A stretch of DNA of 64,000 nucleotides from Ochrobactrum quorumnocens. GTDB lineage: Bacteria > Pseudomonadota > Alphaproteobacteria > Rhizobiales > Rhizobiaceae. The position numbers were made by a program, and so were the translations under genes. The notes under the pieces are model-generated. The model searched no databases and was not told the origin of the DNA. It saw nothing but the letters and a program-made list of their open reading frames with translations. Positions 58,945 through 64,000 of this stretch are shown piece by piece (position 1 is the stretch's first letter; each line of letters opens with the position of its first letter). Location: positions 1,617,501 to 1,681,500 of the forward strand of contig NZ_CP022603.1 in assembly GCF_002278035.1 (NCBI RefSeq), read 5' to 3'.

Positions 58945-60399
58945 ATGGGTAAGGTAACTGGTTTTCTTGAGATCGATCGGCAGGTAGCAAAGTACCAGCC
59001 AGCATCGGATCGTATTCGTCACTTCCGCGAATTCACTCTGCCGATGACGGATGGTGAAGTGCAGAAGCAGGCGGCGCGTTGCATGGATTGCGGCATTCCG
59101 TTTTGTCATGGTCCAACGGGCTGCCCTGTGCACAATCAGATCCCGGACTGGAACGATCTCGTCTACAACAACAATTGGGATCAGGCGATCCGCAACCTGC
59201 ATCTGACCAACAACTTCCCGGAATTCACCGGCCGCGTTTGCCCGGCTCCTTGCGAGGAAGCCTGCACGCTGAACCTCGAAGATACGCCGGTTGCGATCAA
59301 GACTGTTGAACAGGCACTGGGCGATAAGGCCTATGAGCTTGGCCATATCGTGCCGCAGCCAGCAGCACAGAAGACAGGCAAGTCGGTCGCGATCATTGGT
59401 TCAGGCCCTGCAGGTCTTGCTGCCGCACAGCAACTTGCACGCGCTGGTCACATGGTCGATGTCTATGAACGTGAAAGCCGCCCCGGCGGTCTGCTGCGTT
59501 ATGGTATTCCTGACTTCAAGATGGAAAAACATCTGATCGACCGCCGCGTCACGCAAATGGAAGGTGAAGGCGTTCGCTTCCTTTGCGGCGTGAATATCGG
59601 CCTGGACAAGCCGTTGCGCGGCCTGCTCGATACGTATGATGCCGTGCTTTATTCGGGTGGTTCGGAAAAGCCGCGTCCTGCAGGCATTCCGGGTGCAGAC
59701 CTTGAAGGCGTGCATGATGCTATGCCATATTTGGTTCAGCAGAACCGTCGCGTTGGCCGCGAGAATATTGAATCGGTCGCTTGGCACGAAGCGCCAATTC
59801 TCGCCGGTGGTAAGCATATCGTGGTTGTTGGCGGTGGTGATACGGCATCTGACTGCGTTGGCACGGCTTTCCGTCAGGGCGCTGTAAACGTTACGCAGCT
59901 GGACATTCGTCCGCAGCCGCCTGAAAGAGAAGACAAGCTCAGCGTCTGGCCTTATTGGGCCACCAAAATGCGGACTTCTTCCAGTCAGGCAGAAGGTGCA
60001 AACCGCGAATTTCAGGTCGCGACACTTGAATTCATCGGTGAAGACGGCAAGCTTACCCATGTGAAGTGCTGTCAGGTCGATGACAAGCGCAAGCCGATTG
60101 CAGGCTCTGAATTCTTCATCAAAGCTGATCTCGCATTCATCGCTATCGGCTTCTTCGGTCCGACAGAAAACAGCGTGCTCAAGGAATTGGGCGAGAAACT
60201 GGAAATCGCAACGGATCGTCGTGGCGGAACTTCAGTGAAGGCCAATGAGCGTGATTACCGCACCAATGTCGACAAGCTCTATGCAGCAGGCGACGTCCGT
60301 CGCGGCCAGTCGCTGGTTGTCTGGGCGATCCGTGAAGGCCGTCAGGCCGCGCATGCGATCGACGCAGATCTGATGGGATCGTCTGTATTGCCACGCTGA
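58945..60399 (+). CDS. gltD: Glutamate synthase (NADPH) small subunit
   Basis: A 484-residue GltD. N-terminal Fe-S cysteines CMDCGIPFCHGPTGCPVHNQ and CPAPCEEACTLNLED, the FAD-binding IIGSGPAGLAAAQQLARAGH, the NADPH-binding VVVGGGDTASDCVGTAFRQG, and YAAGDVRRGQSLVVWAIREG. It passes electrons from NADPH to GltB. It follows gltB by 77 nt with GAGAGGAG before the ATG, consistent with an operon. Confidence 0.97.
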   Translation: MGKVTGFLEIDRQVAKYQPASDRIRHFREFTLPMTDGEVQKQAARCMDCGIPFCHGPTGCPVHNQIPDWNDLVYNNNWDQAIRNLHLTNNFPEFTGRVCPAPCEEACTLNLEDTPVAIKTVEQALGDKAYELGHIVPQPAAQKTGKSVAIIGSGPAGLAAAQQLARAGHMVDVYERESRPGGLLRYGIPDFKMEKHLIDRRVTQMEGEGVRFLCGVNIGLDKPLRGLLDTYDAVLYSGGSEKPRPAGIPGADLEGVHDAMPYLVQQNRRVGRENIESVAWHEAPILAGGKHIVVVGGGDTASDCVGTAFRQGAVNVTQLDIRPQPPEREDKLSVWPYWATKMRTSSSQAEGANREFQVATLEFIGEDGKLTHVKCCQVDDKRKPIAGSEFFIKADLAFIAIGFFGPTENSVLKELGEKLEIATDRRGGTSVKANERDYRTNVDKLYAAGDVRRGQSLVVWAIREGRQAAHAIDADLMGSSVLPR

Positions 60400-60417
60400 T
60401 TGCAATGATTACGTGAT

Positions 60418-60448
60418 AAAAAAGCCCGGCTCGAAGCCGGGCTTTTTT
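60418..60448. terminator. Bidirectional terminator between gltD and cycA
   Basis: AAAAAAGCCCGGCT-CGA-AGCCGGGCTTTTTT, a 14-bp arm perfect dyad with A and T runs on both sides, serving two convergent genes. Confidence 0.92.
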
Positions 60449-60453
60449 GCGTC

Positions 60454-61857
60454 TTAGTTTTGTTGGCGTTTCTTGCGAATTATCAGATAGACGACGCCAA
60501 GGAATACGAACCAAACAGGCGTTACTTTCAGAGCAACAGCGGTATCAGGTTCTTGTGCCAGTGCCCAAAGGATGAAGGCGAAGAAGGCAAAGACCATCAC
60601 AACGGAAGCTCGACCGCCAGGTAGCTTGAAGGTCGACTTTTCATGCAGGTCAGGACGCTTGCGGCGATATTGTATGTAAGATGCCAGAATGATCGACCAG
60701 ATGAAGATGAAGAGAAGCGCTGAAATCGTCGTAACGATCGTGAAAGCTTCAATGATGCTCTTGCCTGCATAAAGCAGATCAACGCCCGCAAGCAGAAAGA
60801 TGCACGAGAAGAACAGCGCATTCACTGGTACTTTGCGGCTGTTAAGCTTGCCGAGCAGGCTCGGAGCCAGACGCGACGTCGCCAAACCGTAGATCATACG
60901 CGAAGTCGAATAAATGCCGGAATTGGCGCTCGAGGTTGCCGAGGTCAGCACCACGAAATTCACGACATGCGCCGCGATGCCGAGACCCGCAAGTGAGAAC
61001 ATTGCTACGAACGGGCTGGAGTTCGGATCAACCTGATTCCATGGAATGACCGTGATGATGACGAACAATGCGCCAACATAGAAAAGCACAACACGGATCG
61101 GGATCGAGTTGATCGCCTTTGGCAGATTGCGCATCGGATTTTCGGTTTCAGCGGCAGCTGTGCCGACCAGCTCAATACCGACGAATGCGAAAACAGCTAT
61201 CTGGAAACCTGCCACAAAACCGAAGAAGCCGTTGGGGAAGAACCCGCCATGTGCCCATAGATGTTCAACTGATGACTTGGTACCATTTGGCAGCATGAAG
61301 CTGGTCGAAAGCATGTAAACGCCTGCGATGATCAGGGCGACGATGGCGATGATCTTGATGAGCGCGAACCAGAATTCAATTTCACCGAAATTGCGCACAT
61401 TTGGCAGGTTCAGCAGCAGTAGCACTCCAATCAGGCCGAGTGCGGGAACCCAAAGTGCCAATTCCGGATACCAGAAGGAAACATAGCCTGAAACGGCCAC
61501 CACATCGGCGATGCCGGTCACAATCCAGCAGAGCCAGTATGTCCAGCCGGTGAAGAATTGCGCCCAAGGGCCGAGATAATCGCCTGCGAAATCGGCAAAG
61601 GAGCGATATTCGAGATTGGACAGAAGGATTTCACCCAACGCGCGCATCACGAAAAACAGCATGAAGCCGATGATCGCATAGACCAGCAGAATGGATGGTC
61701 CGGCGAGCGAGATGGTCTTGCCTGAGCCCATGAAAAGGCCGGTACCGATAGCGCCGCCAATGGCGATCAGCTGGAGGTGTCGATTGGACAGATTGCGTGC
61801 AAGATGGGGTTCCTCCTCCCGGTTGTTCTCAACGGGAGGCTTCGATGCAATATTCAT
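60454..61857 (-). CDS. cycA: D-serine/D-alanine/glycine permease
   Basis: A 467-residue amino acid permease of the APC superfamily with about 12 membrane helices. The N-terminus HLARNLSNRHLQLIAIGGAI, GTGLFMGSGKTISLAGPSI and ALGEILLSNLEYRSFADFAG closely match enterobacterial CycA. It imports D-serine, D-alanine and glycine (and D-cycloserine) by proton symport. The inner-membrane GFQIAVFAFVGIELVGTAAA and C-terminal YRRKRPDL loop are intact. Confidence 0.94.
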   Translation of the reverse strand: MNIASKPPVENNREEEPHLARNLSNRHLQLIAIGGAIGTGLFMGSGKTISLAGPSILLVYAIIGFMLFFVMRALGEILLSNLEYRSFADFAGDYLGPWAQFFTGWTYWLCWIVTGIADVVAVSGYVSFWYPELALWVPALGLIGVLLLLNLPNVRNFGEIEFWFALIKIIAIVALIIAGVYMLSTSFMLPNGTKSSVEHLWAHGGFFPNGFFGFVAGFQIAVFAFVGIELVGTAAAETENPMRNLPKAINSIPIRVVLFYVGALFVIITVIPWNQVDPNSSPFVAMFSLAGLGIAAHVVNFVVLTSATSSANSGIYSTSRMIYGLATSRLAPSLLGKLNSRKVPVNALFFSCIFLLAGVDLLYAGKSIIEAFTIVTTISALLFIFIWSIILASYIQYRRKRPDLHEKSTFKLPGGRASVVMVFAFFAFILWALAQEPDTAVALKVTPVWFVFLGVVYLIIRKKRQQN

Positions 61858-62145
61858 TCAGATGCCTCTTATGCAATGCAGCGACGCGCTTGGAGCAATT
61901 CCAGTTAAGACTGAATCTTTGGAACCGCGTCTCATTATTTATTTTTACGCATTATCCAACGCACAACCGCTTCGCACTTTTGCTGGAAACGCTTTACGGC
62001 CAGATTGGACTGCGCGACCTTCTGATAGACGAGGAGATTTGAAATGTGAACCTCGAGAAATATAGCATTTAGGCTGAGAAATACCGCATATTTCACGGAA
62101 TTTTCTGTCAAGGCCTGAGAACTTGGTCGCGAATAATCTAATTAT

Positions 62146-63306
62146 TCAGGGGTTTACGCTTTTTTGTGGCCAGGAAAAATCATCAGCGCGACCAGGGGCA
62201 GTTTTGTGCTCGCTGAACGGCTTTTTATCGTTCTTCTTGCGAGAACCCAGCGCCCCACCCAACAAAACACCGCTATTGTCTCGATCAATGTCACGCAGAC
62301 TCACCGGCGCAATGCGGTCTACAGGCTTTGAAGGATCCTGTGTTCCTGCTGCCGGAAGCAATTGTTCGCTATCCTTACTGCCGCCGAACAAAGCTTTCAA
62401 AGGCTTCTCTGCGTAGAAGGCAAGCTTGCGTTTGCCAGCAGATGTGGTGTTGATACCGTCATTGCCGCGCAAACGCGCGGTCTGGCCGTTGATATCAAAC
62501 CCGGTTTGGCTGAAATTACCTTCCTCATCGACAAAGCCATCCCAAACATCGATAAATTTGGCGCCAGCCTTTTCGGATGTGGTGCGGTAGATTTCATTAA
62601 GCGCCAGCATATCCTGCGACATGCCGCGAGGACGGAATGGTGGCTGTCCAACCCAGATCAACGGATAGTTCTTATCCGTGATTTCCATCATGAATTTGGA
62701 GACGCGACTTTGATATTCTGCAGCCCATTCTGGCGAACGAGCGGCCAAACTCCGCCCTTTGACGGTAATCGCTTGGCGGTCGTTTGACCCAATCATCACG
62801 ACCACGGCTGCAGGCTTTTCCTCTTCGAGAATTTTACCGATACTTGCAGGCCAGTCAAAATGGTCATCGCGCACAAAGCCAGATGAACCATTGATGCGGC
62901 TCACGATCCGTATGTCGGCGCTGGACGCAAAGGCGATGTCCAGCCCTTCCGCGAGGCCATTGCCAATGAAGTCGCCGACAATCAGAACCTTTTTGGCATC
63001 GGGATTCTTCTCAACGAAATTCACTTCTGGCGTCGGAGCGGGAGCATTCGCAGATCGCGCAGCCGGAGTGGCAGGCTTGGGCGCACGTTTGGGCTTTGCG
63101 GGGCGCACGCGTTGTGGACGTGGCTGTTTATATTGGCGTTGAGGCTGGACTTGCTTTGGTCCGAACAGAAGATCAAAAATGGTGCGGGGCCGTTCTTGTG
63201 CCCATGCGGAAGACAAGGCGGTCAGTATCATTGCGAAGGCAACGAGCGCCGTCATTACAACGCTGCCTGCTGAGATTTTGAACTGCCTTGCCTGCATTGG
63301 TTTCAC
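62146..63306 (-). CDS. SGNH/GDSL hydrolase-like envelope protein (DUF459)
   Basis: A 386-residue protein. Residues 1-38 are a signal sequence or anchor (cleavage near SAWAQ), residues about 55-90 a basic Pro/Lys/Arg-rich linker (RPAKPKRAPKPATPAARSAN). The DUF459/SGNH domain follows: KVLIVGDFIGNGLAEGLD, where the usual GDSL Ser is replaced by Phe, PAAVVVMIGSNDRQAI (block III Asn) and a late INTTSAGKRKLAFY where Asp/His would be. Loss of the Ser suggests a non-catalytic or altered role. Common in Rhizobiales. Confidence 0.85.
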   Translation of the reverse strand: MKPMQARQFKISAGSVVMTALVAFAMILTALSSAWAQERPRTIFDLLFGPKQVQPQRQYKQPRPQRVRPAKPKRAPKPATPAARSANAPAPTPEVNFVEKNPDAKKVLIVGDFIGNGLAEGLDIAFASSADIRIVSRINGSSGFVRDDHFDWPASIGKILEEEKPAAVVVMIGSNDRQAITVKGRSLAARSPEWAAEYQSRVSKFMMEITDKNYPLIWVGQPPFRPRGMSQDMLALNEIYRTTSEKAGAKFIDVWDGFVDEEGNFSQTGFDINGQTARLRGNDGINTTSAGKRKLAFYAEKPLKALFGGSKDSEQLLPAAGTQDPSKPVDRIAPVSLRDIDRDNSGVLLGGALGSRKKNDKKPFSEHKTAPGRADDFSWPQKSVNP

Positions 63307-63347
63307 CTTCCTGCGTTGAGGATTGTAACGCCCTTCGCCAAAAACAA

Positions 63348-63378
63348 AAAGGAGCGTACATCCAATGTACGCTCCTTT
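63348..63378 (-). terminator. Intrinsic terminator of the transglycosylase gene
   Basis: AAAGGAGCGTACAT-CCA-ATGTACGCTCCTTT, a perfect 14-bp stem. On the minus strand it is followed by TTGTTTTTGGC. Confidence 0.85.
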
Positions 63379-63393
63379 GCTTTAAAGCGGCTT

Positions 63394-64000
63394 TTAACGG
63401 CGGCGGAGAACCGAAAGCACTTCCGCGCTCGGATGTCCGTCTGGCTGCAGGCCATTTCGCTGCTGGAAAGCTTCAATGGCTTTGCGTGATGTCGAGCCAA
63501 TCTTGCCGTCGATCTTGCCATCGTAATAGCCGAGCGCTTTGAGATGCGTCTGCAGTTCTTCGCGCTCATTCATCGTGATAGGCGTGAAAGGACGGTTCCA
63601 GTCCTGACGCAGACCCTGATAACCACCGATACGATCTGCAAGCAGTCCAACAGCAAGAGCATATTTATCGGCATTGTTATAGCGCTTGATGACCGAGAAG
63701 TTCTTGGCCATCAGGAAAGCTGGTCCCTGACGTCCGTCGAGGACTTTCAGTGTAACTTTCTCATTGGCATCCGGGAAAGGACGGCCATTGGCACGAACGA
63801 CACCCAGTCTCTGCCATTCGGCGGCTGAAAGCGAGCCGGATGGGAACTTGCGACCGGCAGGAAGCACAACTTCATAGCCCCAGGTGCGGCCCGGCTGCCA
63901 ACCATTGCGATGCAGAAGATTTGCGGCAGTACCAAGCGCATCGGGGACCGAATTCCAGATATCGCGCTTGCCGTTACCGTCCATGTCGACTGCATAGGCC
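63394..64000 (-). CDS. Lytic murein transglycosylase, MltB-type (N-terminus outside window)
   Basis: About 200 C-terminal residues of an SLT_2 (MltB) transglycosylase: NSVPDALGTAANLLHRNGWQ, GRTWGYEVVLP, LDGRQGPAFLMAKNFSVIKR, NADKYALAVGLLADRIGGY, followed by a PG_binding_1 domain (LQTHLKALGYYDGKIDGKIG, then AIEAFQQRNGLQPDGHP). The catalytic Glu lies in the part beyond the right edge. It cleaves peptidoglycan glycan strands to anhydro-muropeptides. Confidence 0.92.
   Translation of the reverse strand, partial: AYAVDMDGNGKRDIWNSVPDALGTAANLLHRNGWQPGRTWGYEVVLPAGRKFPSGSLSAAEWQRLGVVRANGRPFPDANEKVTLKVLDGRQGPAFLMAKNFSVIKRYNNADKYALAVGLLADRIGGYQGLRQDWNRPFTPITMNEREELQTHLKALGYYDGKIDGKIGSTSRKAIEAFQQRNGLQPDGHPSAEVLSVLRRR

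Overview
The window looks like chromosomal DNA of an alphaproteobacterium of the Brucella/Ochrobactrum group (Brucellaceae, Rhizobiales). This is inferred from the CpdR-type response regulator, the adjacent gltB/gltD genes, the DUF459-type SGNH protein, the HisN-type phosphatase, the short GCGCATCCCGAAAA-type intergenic palindromes, and the general codon and gene style. No rRNA and no CRISPR array were seen. One intact tRNA gene (tRNA-Val, anticodon GAC) lies at 46927-47001 on the minus strand.

Layout. (a) 1-10.9 kb: two sugar-type (RbsABC/CUT2-like) ABC importers. The first (permease, binding protein, ATPase; minus strand) diverges from a LacI-type repressor, with two near-identical TGTTTA-n-TAAAC palindromes in the shared promoter. 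The second (binding protein, ATPase, permease; plus strand) runs into a fused DhaK-DhaL kinase and faces a SorC-type regulator, suggesting uptake and phosphorylation of a small ketose or polyol-derived substrate. (b) 11-11.7 kb: an unlabelled 39-residue one-helix membrane protein behind a promoter embedded in a perfect 17-bp inverted repeat, then an IS3-type OrfA remnant. (c) 11.8-22 kb: a GC-rich accessory block of envelope and secreted proteins (two DUF1254/DUF1214 proteins, two outer-membrane-like proteins, a DUF2147 protein, small secreted proteins, a DUF900-type lipoprotein hydrolase) plus a membrane-anchored TPR regulator. Five promoters in it carry a shared, previously unlabelled 21-bp dyad (CGTATGnTACnGTAnCATACG), each centred 94-100 nt upstream of the start codon. 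(d) 22-26 kb: decayed genes, including an isochorismatase pseudogene, and an overlapping heme oxygenase/bacteriophytochrome kinase pair.

(e) 26.2-47 kb: a mosaic of mobile DNA. A 515-bp higBA segment is directly repeated 15,998 bp apart. A 51-bp copy of the tRNA-Val 3' end at 36182, next to an integrase, pairs with the intact tRNA at 46927 and delimits a 10.7-kb integrated element with phage lysis and structural remnants. Inside it, a 4,228-bp IS66-family element with 8-bp target duplications carries two passenger genes (an NmrA-type oxidoreductase and an HxlR regulator) and splits a phage gene whose frame is restored exactly when the insert is removed. Truncated RecD, HerA-like, SRAP, DNA methylase, IS481 and ISL3 pieces and several toxin-antitoxin modules fill the rest.

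(f) 47-64 kb: conserved chromosomal genes: cpdR, N-formylglutamate amidohydrolase, hisN-type phosphatase, lysophospholipase-like hydrolase, small heat-shock protein (with RpoH-like promoter and ROSE-like RNA thermometer), threonine aldolase, gltB-gltD, cycA, a DUF459 SGNH protein and the C-terminal part of a lytic transglycosylase. A strong candidate small RNA with a CCUCCC loop and its own promoter lies on the minus strand at 48736-48823.
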